From NCBI GenBank assembly GCA_951812665.1, contig CATOST010000024.1, positions 62,001 to 126,000 of the forward strand: DNA of 64,000 bases, read 5' to 3'. The position numbers and the translations under genes were made by a program. This document shows positions 15,759 to 24,823 of the stretch, piece by piece (position 1 is the first letter of the stretch; the number at the start of each line of letters is the position of its first letter). The DNA is from an uncultured Acidobacteriota bacterium (GTDB taxonomy: Bacteria > Acidobacteriota > UBA6911 > RPQK01 > JAJDTT01). Below the pieces are notes generated by a model. That model had not been told where the DNA came from. It did no database searches and was given only the letters and a program-made list of their open reading frames with translations.

Positions 15759-17798
15759 CGGAACTTCACTTCCGAAATTGATCTAATCCGTTTGTAATTC
15801 AGGCAGATAGAAGAAATCAACCTGCCAAATTACTGGCAACAAATCGAGTCGGATCCACGCCCAGCAGGCCGAAAGCCTTCTTCTGCAGCGGCGTCGGCCG
15901 GGCGAACATCGGAAACGGGTGATTTGGGGCGTCCGGCAGAGTCACCTGGTTCAGGGTGAGCGTGGCGAGATCCGCGAGCAACGTCCGGAGGCTGTGCACC
16001 GGGAACCCCTCCGCCGTTCGCTTGCTGTCAGCCTTGGCCTTCGTGCGCTCCGAGACTTGCGCCTTTGCAACCGGGGACTTCCGCAACGCTCGCGCCCCCG
16101 CCCGGTCCTCCTCCTCGAACAGCAACGGCGCCAGACGGCGCCGCAGGTGCCATTCCAGGTAATACGCCAGCAGACACAGGAAGACGTGCCCGCGCACGTG
16201 ATCCTCGCTGTAGACGTAGACCGGGCGCAGCGCCAGCTGCGTTGTCTTGAGGGAGCGAAACGCCCGTTCCACCTGGGACAGAGACTTGTACGCCTCCACC
16301 GCCTCGCCGGCTCCGAGGGCGGGGGCCTCCAGGCTGGTCCGAATCACGTAGATCCCGTCCAACTGCGCCTCGGCGTCGATCTTCTCCTGGCGTCTGGACC
16401 AGCGGATGTCGTCGGCGGTCACCTCGATCCGGAAGTGTTTGTCCACCTTCTTGCGGCCGACGTCGCGCCCCACCCGGCGGTTGATCGCCTGCTGCCCGCG
16501 CAGCCGGGATCTGGGGGAGCGCACGGCGTCGGCGATGGTCTGCAGGATCTTCTCGGTGGCGCGCAGCAGATCCTCGCGCTTGCGGGCGCGTTCCTGCCGC
16601 AACCGGGGATTGAGGCAGACCATCAAGCGCTCGCCGGGAAACTCCGGACTCACGATCTCCGCGATCCCGTCCGGCACCAACTCGCCCGGCCGCAACGGAG
16701 CCTCCTCCTCGTCTCCATCCGATGGGGACGGCCGCAGCAGCTTGCGGATGGCGTCCGTTCTCAGGGCCGAGATCCAGTCGAATCCGGCCGGGGTGAGGTC
16801 TTCGCGGATCCGCGCCGTGGTGAGCATGCCGCGGTCCCCGACCAAGGCGATGGATTCGATGCCGAAGCGCTCCCGGATCTTTTTCACCTGCGCCGCCACC
16901 GTGGTGGGATCCGCCGTGTGACCCGGGAACACGTCCACGGCCAGCGGACAACCGTCCCCGGCGCACAGCAGACCGAAGACGAACTGCTGCTTGCCCTTCT
17001 TGCCGTCCCGGTTGTAGCCGAACGCAGCCAGAGGAGAGTCGCGCCCCTCGAGGTAGCAGGAGCTCACGTCGTACAAGAGCAGGGTTCGGCCCTCGAGGTG
17101 GCGACGGGCCAGACTCTTCTCGATCCAGACCTGCCGCCGGAGCAACCAGTCGAGCATGGCCAGCACCTCGTTGCCGTGGACCGGACCGAGGCCGAGCAGG
17201 GGGCCGAGGCTGCTGGTGGCGGTGGAGGGGGAGAGGCTCCGGGCGGTGGCGAGCTTGGAGAGGGGTTGCAGGACCCGGGAGAGGATGGCGGCCAGCGCAA
17301 GGTCGCGGTGGCGGCTGCGTTGACGGTGCAGGATGCGTTCCAGACCGAGTTGGCGGGCCAGGCCGAGGAGGGCGGCGACATGACCGTGGGGCAGGGCGCG
17401 GCGGATCGAGAGGGAATCCTCCATGGGGCGATAGACCTGCCCGCCCTTGAGCAGGGCGCGGATGCCGTCGACGATCTCGGGAGGGACTTTGGAGAGGTTG
17501 GCGAGGGTAGTGCGACGGATGCGCTTGCCCTCGCGTTTGGCTTCGCGGAAGAGGATGGCGGGAGGACTGGAGCGGTTGGGGATGACATCGACGTGATAGG
17601 ACATGGAGAAATGGCCTCTTACATGGAAACAATACAAGGAATATAACTAACCACAGAAACATTATATATGGATAATATGACATGTCCTGAACATGGAAAC
17701 AAATATCCAGATGGAGACCCCCACCTGCGGAGCCGTAACTTGAGCTACTTCAATGATTTGAAGGGTAAAAATGTGGCTTGAGGGGAAGTGAAGTTCCG
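15759..17798 (-). mobile_element. Complete IS1634-family insertion sequence (about 2.04 kb)
   Basis: The ends are 15-bp perfect inverted repeats, CGGAACTTCACTTCC, at 15759-15773 and its complement at 17784-17798. A 6-bp direct repeat, ATTAGG, flanks it at 15753-15758 and 17799-17804. One intact transposase gene occupies nearly all of it. Identical ends and duplications indicate a recent insertion. Confidence 0.95.
15817..17604 (-). CDS. IS1634-family DDE transposase
   Basis: 595 aa from ATG 17604 (MSYHVDVIPNRSSPPAIL), the usual N-terminus for the family; an in-frame upstream extension within the IS end is less likely. The DDE catalytic core is present: LLYDVSSCYLEGR (first Asp), LVGDRGMLT (second Asp) and YKSLSQVERAFRSLKT (Glu with the downstream Arg/Lys helix). 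The order and length fit full-size IS1634 transposases, and no frameshift or stop interrupts it. Long plus-strand frames across the same DNA are antisense shadows. Confidence 0.96.
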   Translation of the reverse strand: MSYHVDVIPNRSSPPAILFREAKREGKRIRRTTLANLSKVPPEIVDGIRALLKGGQVYRPMEDSLSIRRALPHGHVAALLGLARQLGLERILHRQRSRHRDLALAAILSRVLQPLSKLATARSLSPSTATSSLGPLLGLGPVHGNEVLAMLDWLLRRQVWIEKSLARRHLEGRTLLLYDVSSCYLEGRDSPLAAFGYNRDGKKGKQQFVFGLLCAGDGCPLAVDVFPGHTADPTTVAAQVKKIRERFGIESIALVGDRGMLTTARIREDLTPAGFDWISALRTDAIRKLLRPSPSDGDEEEAPLRPGELVPDGIAEIVSPEFPGERLMVCLNPRLRQERARKREDLLRATEKILQTIADAVRSPRSRLRGQQAINRRVGRDVGRKKVDKHFRIEVTADDIRWSRRQEKIDAEAQLDGIYVIRTSLEAPALGAGEAVEAYKSLSQVERAFRSLKTTQLALRPVYVYSEDHVRGHVFLCLLAYYLEWHLRRRLAPLLFEEEDRAGARALRKSPVAKAQVSERTKAKADSKRTAEGFPVHSLRTLLADLATLTLNQVTLPDAPNHPFPMFARPTPLQKKAFGLLGVDPTRFVASNLAG

Positions 17799-17804
17799 AT
17801 TAGG

Positions 17805-17975
17805 CTTTGTCATGCTGCTGGAACAGGCCTCCCGGTCCCAGTCCTGGCTACGACTATCTTTGATGCAACTTCAACCGGAGGGACTTCAGGGGTGCCCATC
17901 AGCGTTTCGGAATTGCGCTGCTCTCCTCGCAACAGGCCCTGAGGAGAATTTTGGGATGAAGAAAATCGAAGACCC
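17805..17975. other. Intergenic gap downstream of the IS
   Basis: About 170 bp between the IS1634 target duplication and the convergently placed aminotransferase gene end. It contains GCCTCCCGGTC and GTGCCCATCAGC stretches that also occur in the 8.5-kb intergenic region, which hints at shared degraded repetitive DNA, but nothing codable is seen. Confidence 0.4.
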
Positions 17976-19343
17976 TCAAGTCAGTCGCCCGAATCCCTGT
18001 TCGGGCAAGGGGCCTTTCAGCCTGGACTCCAGGTCGTCCGCTTGGAGGGCTTTTTTCAGGACGGCCAGGACCTCGTCCAGGGCCGCCAGGTAGCCTTCGA
18101 TGACCTCGTCGGTGTGGGCCAGGGAGACGGTGAACGCTCCCGTGGACAGGTAGCCTCGGTCCAGCATTTCCTGGGTCATCAGCGCCTGCAGCGCCAGATT
18201 CCTCTGACCGTGCCCGAAGGCCATGTGCGACATGGGGTACTGGCCGTGCGGCTTCATGGCGATTCCGTGCCGGCGGGCCAGCTCGCGCCAACCGTCGTGG
18301 ACTTTGGCGCCGATCCTCATGGTGTGCTCCGAAATGCGGACCCGCTCCATCTTGCGGATGGCGGCGAGGGCGGCGGTCGGTCCCACGGCGTCGGTCCAGT
18401 AGGTGCTGCTGATAAAGGAGATCTGGGCCGCCTCCATCACCTCCCGGCGCCCGATCACGGCGCCCATGGGATAGCCGTTGGAGGTGGACTTGGAATAGGC
18501 GGCCAGGTCCGGCTCCACGCCCAGCGTCAGGTGGGCGCCGCCCAGACAGAACCTCCAGCCGGCGCTGATCTCGTCGATGATCATGACCGCGCCGATCTGG
18601 TCCGCCAGCTCGCGGATCCGGTGGAGGAAACCGTCCCGCGGAGGATCGTCCCGCAGCGGTTCCGTGATGATGGCGGCCAGTTCGCCGTCCGTCCGGTCGA
18701 TGATGGCCTCCAACTCGTCGATCCGGTTGTAGTGGAAGGGCAGGGCGGTTCCCGCCAGTGAGCGGGGCACTCCGGTCGGGTTCAGTCCCGGCATCAGGAG
18801 GCCGTCCAAGGCGTCGTGGTCTCCCAGGTTGGACGCCAGGTACCAGTCGCTCCAGCCATGGTAGCCGCAGAAGGCCACCTTCTCCCGCCCCGTGGCGGCC
18901 CGCGCAATGCGGACGGCGACGGTCATGGTCTCGCCCCCGGCGCGGGCGTAACGCACCATGTCGGCCCAGGGGTGGAGTTGGCAGAACAACTCCGCCAACT
19001 CCACTTCGGCGGGAGAGTTGAGGGTGGACATGTTTCCCCGGTCGATGGCGCCCCGAACGGCCGCGTTCACGTCCGGGTCCGCGTATCCCAAAAGGCAGGC
19101 CCCCACGCAGTGGATGGTGGTGTCGTAGAAGTGCCGCCCGTCCAGGTCCCAGATCTCGCACCCGCGAGCCTTGCTGAAATAGGCTGGCCACTGCCGGGGC
19201 AGAAACCGTTCGGGCCGCTTGGAGAGGAGTTGAACACCTCCCGGGATGATGTTCCTGGCTTTTCGATACAAGCGTGCGCCCGTGGTTTCGGTCCAATCCA
19301 CGCCAGAGTAATCCGTGATCCTTTTCACGCCGGAGTAATCCAT
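17976..19343 (-). CDS. Class III aminotransferase, glutamate-1-semialdehyde aminomutase-like
   Basis: 455 aa from ATG 19343. It belongs to the PLP fold-type I, class III group: GGQVQ-like entry (PGGVQLLSKRPERF), DLDGRHFYD, GETMTVAVRIARAATGR, IIDEISAGWRF (PLP Asp) and the Schiff-base Lys in AYSKSTSNGYPMGAV. GSA aminomutases carry GK at the lysine, here SK; with the odd N-terminus this argues for a secondary-metabolite or amino-sugar relative rather than HemL. The first 20 codons contain a 9-codon tandem repeat, DYSGV-KRIT-DYSGV. No partner gene suggests the substrate. Confidence 0.88.
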   Translation of the reverse strand: MDYSGVKRITDYSGVDWTETTGARLYRKARNIIPGGVQLLSKRPERFLPRQWPAYFSKARGCEIWDLDGRHFYDTTIHCVGACLLGYADPDVNAAVRGAIDRGNMSTLNSPAEVELAELFCQLHPWADMVRYARAGGETMTVAVRIARAATGREKVAFCGYHGWSDWYLASNLGDHDALDGLLMPGLNPTGVPRSLAGTALPFHYNRIDELEAIIDRTDGELAAIITEPLRDDPPRDGFLHRIRELADQIGAVMIIDEISAGWRFCLGGAHLTLGVEPDLAAYSKSTSNGYPMGAVIGRREVMEAAQISFISSTYWTDAVGPTAALAAIRKMERVRISEHTMRIGAKVHDGWRELARRHGIAMKPHGQYPMSHMAFGHGQRNLALQALMTQEMLDRGYLSTGAFTVSLAHTDEVIEGYLAALDEVLAVLKKALQADDLESRLKGPLPEQGFGRLT

Positions 19344-19532
19344 GATGCTTGCCTCGACTTTCCGTGTTCGTGCGCCAGGCAGACGCCTCTGCGACATCTT
19401 GTGATAGGCAAACGTTAGAACCGTCTCCCGGACAAAGTCAACCGGACCGGGCGGAGTTGGCGGGGCCGGTTCCCGGAATGCGGATCGGCCGTACCCCGGG
19501 GATGCCCGATTCCGGTTGGTATAATCCGCACG
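19344..19532. other. Divergent promoter region
   Basis: About 190 bp between the divergent aminotransferase and ABC exporter genes. A TTGGTATAAT stretch at 19514-19523 resembles a -10 box (TATAAT) a few bases upstream of the GTG start of the exporter gene, which would give a near-leaderless message. Confidence 0.45.
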
Positions 19533-21335
19533 GTGCAGGATCTTCGCCGGCTCTTTCCCTTCATTCGGCCTTATTCTTCGCTTCTGGTCCTGGCGCTGGT
19601 GCTGCTGGCCGTCACCAGCGCCGTGGAGACCGGAATCGTCCTCTTGCTGGGCCCCCTGTTCAACCAATGGGCGGGAATCCCCCTGGGGCCTGAGGGCGGC
19701 TTCGTGGACAAGTTCGCGTTCCTCCGCGACCTCCTGGGCATCGGCGAGGACAATTTCACGCGGATCGCCGTCACCCTGGTGATCTTCTCCCTCCTCAAGG
19801 GCGTGTTCCTCTATTTCGCGGAATACTCCATGAGCTACACGGGCCAGCGCGTGGTGGCCGATCTGCGCAAGCGGCTCTACGGTCATCTCCTGGAACAGTC
19901 CCTTTCCTTCTTCGCGCTCAACCCCACGGGGCGCCTCATGTCCCGCCTCGTCGTCGACACCGAGCGGTTGCAGCTCATGGTGAGCCGCATGCTGACCGAC
20001 CTGATGCGCCAGGTCTCGCTGTTCATCTGTTTCCTGGTTTTGATGATCTACATCGATTGGCTGCTGTCCCTCTTCGCCTTTGTCGTGGCCCCGCTGGTGG
20101 TGGCGCTGGCGCTGGCCTTGGGCCGCCGGGTCCGCCGGGCCGGGCAGGAGAGTCAGGAGAATCTGGAGGAGATGAGTCATCTGCTGCAGGAGACCATCGC
20201 CGGTCACCGCACGGTGAAGGCATTCTGCATGGAGGAGTATGAAGCGGGCCGCTTCCGGGAACTCAATCGGCGTCAGGTCCGGGTCAACGTCCAGGCCGCC
20301 CGGATCGGAGCCCTGGGGTCGCCCGTGACCGAGCTCATCGGTTACGTCTCATTCGTGCCCTTCCTGTTGTATGCCCACAGTCAGATACAAGAGGGGTTCA
20401 GCCTGGGAGCCTTCGTGGTCTTCATCGTGGCCTTGTTCCGGCTCTATGAGCCCGTGCGCAAGCTTTCCCGAATGCACTTGCATTTCCAGCATGGGTTCGC
20501 CGCCTCCACCCGCATCTTTCAGTTGCTGGACACCCGGCAGGAGGTCGCCCGCGTTCCCGACGCACCTCCGTTGGGGCCCCTGAGCCGGGAGATCCGGTTC
20601 GAGGACGTGGCATTCACCTACGAGAAAGGAGACGCGGCGGCGCTCCAGGACGTCGACCTGTCCATTCGCCGGGGAGAGGTGGTGGCTCTGGTGGGACCGA
20701 GCGGGGCCGGCAAGACCACCCTGGCGAGCCTGATTCCCAGGTTCTTCGACGTGGGCCGGGGGCGGGTCGCCATCGACGGGACCGACATCCGGCAAGTGGA
20801 TCTGGACAGCCTGCGGGATCAGGTCGCCATCGTGACCCAGGAGGTCTTCCTCTTCAACGACACGGTCCGGGACAACATCGGCTACGGCCGGGAGAACTGC
20901 TCCCGGGAGGAGATCGAGGAGGCCGCCCGTGCGGCCTTCATCCATGACGTCATCACGGCTCTTCCGTCCGGCTACGAGACCGACATCGGCGAGTGGGGGG
21001 AGAAGCTCTCCGGGGGGCAGAGGCAACGCCTGGCCATTGCACGGGCGATTCTGAAGCAGGCTCCGATCCTGATTCTGGACGAGGCCACTTCGGCCCTGGA
21101 CAGCGAATCGGAGCGGCTGGTCCAGGAGGCCCTGGATCATCTGATGGCCAACTGCACGACCCTGGTCATCGCCCACCGCCTCTCCACCATCCGGCGGGCC
21201 GACCGGATCGTGGTCATGGACTCGGGACGGATCGTGGAGCAAGGAGACCATCGGACGCTGCTGAAAACGTCCGGCCTCTACCGCCGCCTCTACCAGCTTC
21301 AGTTCTCGGCGCCGGGATCAGGCAACGGAGGGTAG
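19533..21335 (+). CDS. ABC exporter, fused permease-ATPase (MsbA-like)
   Basis: 600 aa from GTG 19533. The first 320 residues carry six membrane helices (SSLLVLALVLLAVTSAVE, FICFLVLMIYIDWLLSLF and others). The ATPase half has Walker A GPSGAGKTT, Q-loop VTQEVF, signature LSGGQRQRLA, Walker B ILILDEATSALD and the H-loop VIAHRLST. This is the half-transporter architecture of MsbA/LmrA, which flips lipid A precursors or other lipids across the inner membrane as a homodimer. The substrate is not shown by the neighbours. A TATAAT at about 19518 lies just ahead of the start. Confidence 0.94.
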   Translation: MQDLRRLFPFIRPYSSLLVLALVLLAVTSAVETGIVLLLGPLFNQWAGIPLGPEGGFVDKFAFLRDLLGIGEDNFTRIAVTLVIFSLLKGVFLYFAEYSMSYTGQRVVADLRKRLYGHLLEQSLSFFALNPTGRLMSRLVVDTERLQLMVSRMLTDLMRQVSLFICFLVLMIYIDWLLSLFAFVVAPLVVALALALGRRVRRAGQESQENLEEMSHLLQETIAGHRTVKAFCMEEYEAGRFRELNRRQVRVNVQAARIGALGSPVTELIGYVSFVPFLLYAHSQIQEGFSLGAFVVFIVALFRLYEPVRKLSRMHLHFQHGFAASTRIFQLLDTRQEVARVPDAPPLGPLSREIRFEDVAFTYEKGDAAALQDVDLSIRRGEVVALVGPSGAGKTTLASLIPRFFDVGRGRVAIDGTDIRQVDLDSLRDQVAIVTQEVFLFNDTVRDNIGYGRENCSREEIEEAARAAFIHDVITALPSGYETDIGEWGEKLSGGQRQRLAIARAILKQAPILILDEATSALDSESERLVQEALDHLMANCTTLVIAHRLSTIRRADRIVVMDSGRIVEQGDHRTLLKTSGLYRRLYQLQFSAPGSGNGG

Positions 21336-21359
21336 CTCCGGCCGGTTGCACCGGAGCCG

Positions 21360-22190
21360 TCAACCCTCGTCGGAACCGTACAGGGTATCCAGGAGCGCGT
21401 CGCTCATTCCGACGGAGCTGAACCCTCCGTCGTGGTAGAGGTTCTGCATCGTGACCTTTCGGGTCAGGTCCGAAACCAGCGCCACCACGAAATCGGCGCA
21501 GTCCTCGGCCTGGGCGTTGCCCAGCGGGGACATCTTGTCCGCCGCTTCGTAGAGGCGGTCGAATCCCTTGATCCCACTCCCGGCGGTGGTGCGGGTCGGG
21601 CTCTGGGACACGGTGTTGATCCGGATGCCCCGCCGGCCCAGGCGATAGCCGAAGCTCCGGGCCACGCTCTCCAACAAGGCCTTGGCGTCCCCCATGTCGG
21701 AATAGCGGGAAAAAATCCGTTGGGCTCCGATGTAGGTCAGGGCCACGATGCTGCCGCCGTCGTTGAGGCTGTCGGACTTGAGGGCCTCAGCCACGATCCG
21801 GTGCAGGGAGAGGGCCGAGACGTCCAGGGTCTTGTGGAACCAGTCGTAGTTGAGGTCGCCGTAGGAACGCTGCTTGCGGACGTTGGGAGACATGCCGATG
21901 GAATGGACGATGAAATCGACCTTTCCCAGCGTGGATTTCAACTCCTGGAAGGCCTTCTCCAGGTCCTTGGAGGACGAGGCGTCACAGGCGACGAGGGGTG
22001 CGTCCCCGCAGATCTCGGCCAGTTGCCGGATGGGTCCGAAGCGGAACGCCATCTTGGTATTGGAAAGGGCCAATCGGGCACCCTCCCGGTGGCAGGCCAG
22101 GCTGATCTGCCAGGCCAGGCTCTGTTCGTTCAGGGGACCGAAGATGATTCCCCGTTTGTCCCGCAGCAGGTGATGACTCTCTTGTGACAT
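21360..22190 (-). CDS. fabI: Enoyl-[acyl-carrier-protein] reductase FabI
   Basis: 276 aa from ATG 22190. FabI reduces trans-2-enoyl-ACP with NAD(P)H in the last step of each fatty-acid elongation cycle. The N-terminal Rossmann stretch reads GIIFGPLNEQSLAWQIS, the SDR-like FabI nucleotide loop. VHSIGMSPN and the catalytic Tyr-x6-Lys of FabI (YSDMGDAK, within FSRYSDMGDAKALLE) are intact, followed by GIRINTVSQSPT. The frame stays open upstream in minus strand through several kb but without relevant similarity. It lies 14 bp downstream of sfsA, so the two are probably co-transcribed. Confidence 0.94.
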   Translation of the reverse strand: MSQESHHLLRDKRGIIFGPLNEQSLAWQISLACHREGARLALSNTKMAFRFGPIRQLAEICGDAPLVACDASSSKDLEKAFQELKSTLGKVDFIVHSIGMSPNVRKQRSYGDLNYDWFHKTLDVSALSLHRIVAEALKSDSLNDGGSIVALTYIGAQRIFSRYSDMGDAKALLESVARSFGYRLGRRGIRINTVSQSPTRTTAGSGIKGFDRLYEAADKMSPLGNAQAEDCADFVVALVSDLTRKVTMQNLYHDGGFSSVGMSDALLDTLYGSDEG

Positions 22191-22204
22191 GAGCGATTCC
22201 TTCG

Positions 22205-22936
22205 TTAGTTGACGGGAACGGCACCTCCCAGCGTGACCCGGTCCAGATCGATCCGGCAACGCCTCGCCGCGATCTGTACGCCTTGAGCCCGGGCCTCGTC
22301 CAGGGCGGCGGCGAAATCCGGATCCAATTCCCGGGCCGCCCGGAAGGAGCGGACGTCCTCTCGTTGGATCACGAAGAGGATGGCGGCGCTCCAGCCGTCC
22401 TGTTGGGCCAGATGGGCCAGTTCCCGGGCGTGGCGGGCTCCCCGGGCGGTGACGGCGTCGGGGAAGAGGCCCACTCCGTTTTCTACCAGCGTGACGCTCT
22501 TCACCTCCAAGGCCAGTTGCCGTCCGTCGTCTTGGCCCAGGAGAAAATCGATCCGGGAGCGCCCCAGGGTCGCTTCCGCCCGCCGGAGCTTCCAGTCCCG
22601 GAACTCTTCCAGGGTCGACTGTGCCAGAGCCTGGCCGATCAGGCGGTTGGGGATCCGGGTGTCGACCGAGACCAGACCAAGCCGGTCCGGGCTCTCCACT
22701 AAGAGAGCGGTCCAACGGGTCTTTCGCTTCGCGCCCGAAGCCGGGAGCAGCCAGATCCGAACCCCGGGTATGAGGAGTTCCCGCAGGCGGCCCGGATCGG
22801 CCAGATGGGCGTCCACCGGTTCCGTTTTCCCGCGCGGCCGGCACCTCACCAGAAAACGGTTGGGGCGCTCCACGAAGACCGCCTCCTGGAGCTTGCCCGC
22901 AATCGGGATCCAGGTTCTCGTTCGTTCTCCCAGCAT
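22205..22936 (-). CDS. sfsA: SfsA family DNA/RNA nuclease
   Basis: 243 aa, standard length for the family. SfsA was named for sugar-fermentation stimulation in E. coli; structure and fold relate it to nucleases with an OB-fold and a PD-(D/E)XK-like domain. Recognisable stretches are ERPNRFLVRC, AHLADPGRLRELL, SRIDFLL and LALEVKSVTLVENGVGLFPDA, the last holding the E-x-K of the nuclease core. ATG 22936 starts the protein. The fabI gene follows 14 bp downstream. Confidence 0.93.
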   Translation of the reverse strand: MLGERTRTWIPIAGKLQEAVFVERPNRFLVRCRPRGKTEPVDAHLADPGRLRELLIPGVRIWLLPASGAKRKTRWTALLVESPDRLGLVSVDTRIPNRLIGQALAQSTLEEFRDWKLRRAEATLGRSRIDFLLGQDDGRQLALEVKSVTLVENGVGLFPDAVTARGARHARELAHLAQQDGWSAAILFVIQREDVRSFRAARELDPDFAAALDEARAQGVQIAARRCRIDLDRVTLGGAVPVN

Positions 22937-22973
22937 TCCTGGCCGCCCAGTCTACTACGTAGCGATCCTCTAG

Positions 22974-23131
22974 CAGTCCGTGGTGAAAGTCCCGCGAGCA
23001 CCGAGACCGTTCCTGCGCCCGCCGGACAAGGCGCGATTCGGGAGCATACCGGGAGTATGTGATCGAATCGCAACGCAGTCCGCCGGGATGCAGGGACGGT
23101 TGGATGCCGTGGCGACTTTTGCCACGGGCTG
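22974..23131 (-). mobile_element. Foldback (MITE-like) palindromic element, copy 2
   Basis: 158 bp, the same length as copy 1 and about 94% identical to it, in opposite orientation. The ends are CAGTCCGTGG and CCACGGGCTG. A perfect 4-bp target duplication, CTAG, lies at 22970-22973 and 23132-23135. It sits in the gap upstream of sfsA. Confidence 0.9.
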
Positions 23132-23151
23132 CTAGCAGTAGCCGCTCTTCG

Positions 23152-23234
23152 GGATGGGAACGGGGGTGATAGGGGCGGGGGTTTGTAACCCCCGATTCCG
23201 AAGAATGTGGGGGACGACATGTCCCCCCTCCTAC
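23152..23234 (-). repeat. G-rich double-hairpin repeat, copy B
   Basis: On the minus strand it reads GTAGGAGGGGGGACATGTC and then GTCCCCCAC (first hairpin), a short spacer, and CGGGGGTT-aca-AACCCCCG (second hairpin). The plus strand shows CGGGGGTTTGTAACCCCCG at 23176-23194. It matches copies at 4786-4817 (first half only) and 63296-63360. It is intergenic here, between the foldback element and the oxidoreductase gene. Confidence 0.8.
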
Positions 23235-23300
23235 TCGACTCTCAGGGAAATGGGGAAAATCCAGGGGCCGTGTTAGAGTGACCTCCAAAAGGAGGTTGCC

Positions 23301-24299
23301 TTGGACCCGATACGAATCGGCTTGGCCGGTTACGGTGAATGGACCCGGGAAGCCCTGATCCCTTCGCTGGAGCGGGACGGCCGGGCGAGGATCGAGGCCG
23401 CGGCGGCGCGCACCCCGGCGACTCGTGAGCGCATTCGATCGGAGCTGGGCTCCCAGATCGCGCTCCACTCCGACTTCACCGATCTCTTTGACGAGGAAGT
23501 AGACGCACTCATCCTGGCCCTTCCCTCGTCCCTGCACGAGGAAGGCCTGCTGGCCGCCGTCGAATCGGGGCTCCCCTTCTTCCATGAGCCTCCCGTGGCC
23601 AACCACCGGGATCGGGTCGGTCCCGTCCTGCGGCGTCTCCTGGCCGCCGGTCAGGTGACCCACGCCGACATGGAGCTGCGATTCATTCCGGTCGTCATCC
23701 GCGCGGCCCAGCGGGTCGCGGAGGGTGCCATCGGCGAGCCTCGCACCGCAATGATCCGGATGAGGGGTTCTTGGAGTCCCGACCCCACGTCGGGCATCAG
23801 TCTCATGCACTCCCTCGCACCCTGGTACATCGACGCGCTGGACCGGGTCCTGGGCACCTCCCCCAGGCGAGTGTTGGTGCAGGACGGTCGGGGATTTCCG
23901 GGACGGATGCAATCCTATTCCTTGACCCAGCTGGACTACGGCGGGATCTGGGGCAGCTTCGACTCCAACATCTCGGCGGTCCCCGGTATGACCACCACCC
24001 TTGAGGTCACGGGCACGGAAGGGGAGCTCCAAACGGACCTCTTTACCGCCGAAATCCGGCTGCGGACCCTGACCCGGCCGGAGCCGGAGTTCGAACGGGT
24101 CCCGGCACTGGAGCCCTATGCCGGATGGCCCGGGATGTGCGAATGCGTTGCCGCTTTCCTGGATGCCGTTTCCGGACTGGCTCCCGAGCGCGCCGGAGCC
24201 CGGGCCGTGGCCCGCAGCCATCTGGTGGGACTGGCCGGCGAACGCTCCATCGACACCGGGGCCTGGGCCGATGTCGAGCGGCTGGAGGAACTGGAATGA
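23301..24299 (+). CDS. Gfo/Idh/MocA family oxidoreductase
   Basis: 332 aa. The TTG start at 23301 is well supported: AAGGAGG precedes it by six bases. The N-terminus is the NAD(P)-binding Rossmann fold (IRIGLAGYGEWTREALIPSL), followed by VDALILALPSSLHEE and the variant of the EKP motif, HEPPVANH. The C-terminal half is the alpha/beta substrate domain. Members oxidise sugars, inositols or related polyols, but the lysine usually found in E-K-P is replaced by Pro, so activity should not be assumed. The end overlaps the TerB gene (ATGA). Confidence 0.88.
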   Translation: MDPIRIGLAGYGEWTREALIPSLERDGRARIEAAAARTPATRERIRSELGSQIALHSDFTDLFDEEVDALILALPSSLHEEGLLAAVESGLPFFHEPPVANHRDRVGPVLRRLLAAGQVTHADMELRFIPVVIRAAQRVAEGAIGEPRTAMIRMRGSWSPDPTSGISLMHSLAPWYIDALDRVLGTSPRRVLVQDGRGFPGRMQSYSLTQLDYGGIWGSFDSNISAVPGMTTTLEVTGTEGELQTDLFTAEIRLRTLTRPEPEFERVPALEPYAGWPGMCECVAAFLDAVSGLAPERAGARAVARSHLVGLAGERSIDTGAWADVERLEELE

Positions 24300-24823
24300 G
24301 CCTCTGGCGGCTTCTGGGCATGACCAGGTTGGAACCGCGCGAGGAGCCCGCCGAAGAGGGGCACATCGTCCGCGAGATCGCCGCCGAGCTGGATCAGCTG
24401 GAAGACGCCGAAGCCCGATACATCGCCTGCTTCTCCTACATTCTGAACCGGGTGGCCCACGCCGATCTGGAGATCAGTCCGGAGGAAGTCGCCCAGATGG
24501 AGAAGATCGTCCAAGAGCAGGGGGGCCTGCCTGAGTTGCAATCGGTCCTGGTGGTTCAGATGGCCAAGACCCACAATCGCCTCTTCGGCGCCACCGACAA
24601 CTACCTCGTGACCCGCGAGTTCAATCGCATGGCCACCCGCCGGCAGAAGCTGGATCTGATGGGGTGCCTCTTGGCGGTGTCTGCGTCCCACGACGGGATC
24701 TCCACGGCCGAGGATTCGGAGATGCGCCAGATCACTAAAGAGCTGCAGCTCTCCCACCGGGACTTCATCGCCCTACGATCCCGCTTCCGGGATCATCTGA
24801 ACGTTCTCAGGAGGAATTCGTAG
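24296..24823 (+). CDS. TerB-like protein
   Basis: 175 aa from ATG 24296, which overlaps the upstream stop (ATGA). From about residue 40 it is helical with the TerB pattern: FSYILNRVAHADLEISPEE, LGCLLAVSASHDGISTAEDSE (two acidic metal-loop-like turns) and ITKELQLSHRDF. Some TerB proteins link to tellurite resistance, but many are general helical proteins with unknown function. Pairing with a Gfo/Idh/MocA gene gives no clear hint. The 3' end runs into the terminal repeat at 24820. Confidence 0.82.
   Translation: MSLWRLLGMTRLEPREEPAEEGHIVREIAAELDQLEDAEARYIACFSYILNRVAHADLEISPEEVAQMEKIVQEQGGLPELQSVLVVQMAKTHNRLFGATDNYLVTREFNRMATRRQKLDLMGCLLAVSASHDGISTAEDSEMRQITKELQLSHRDFIALRSRFRDHLNVLRRNS

Noticed and set aside
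15919-17646. A plus-strand open frame of 575 codons across the IS1634 element
   Set aside because: Antisense shadow of the transposase with low-complexity, Arg/Gly-rich composition.
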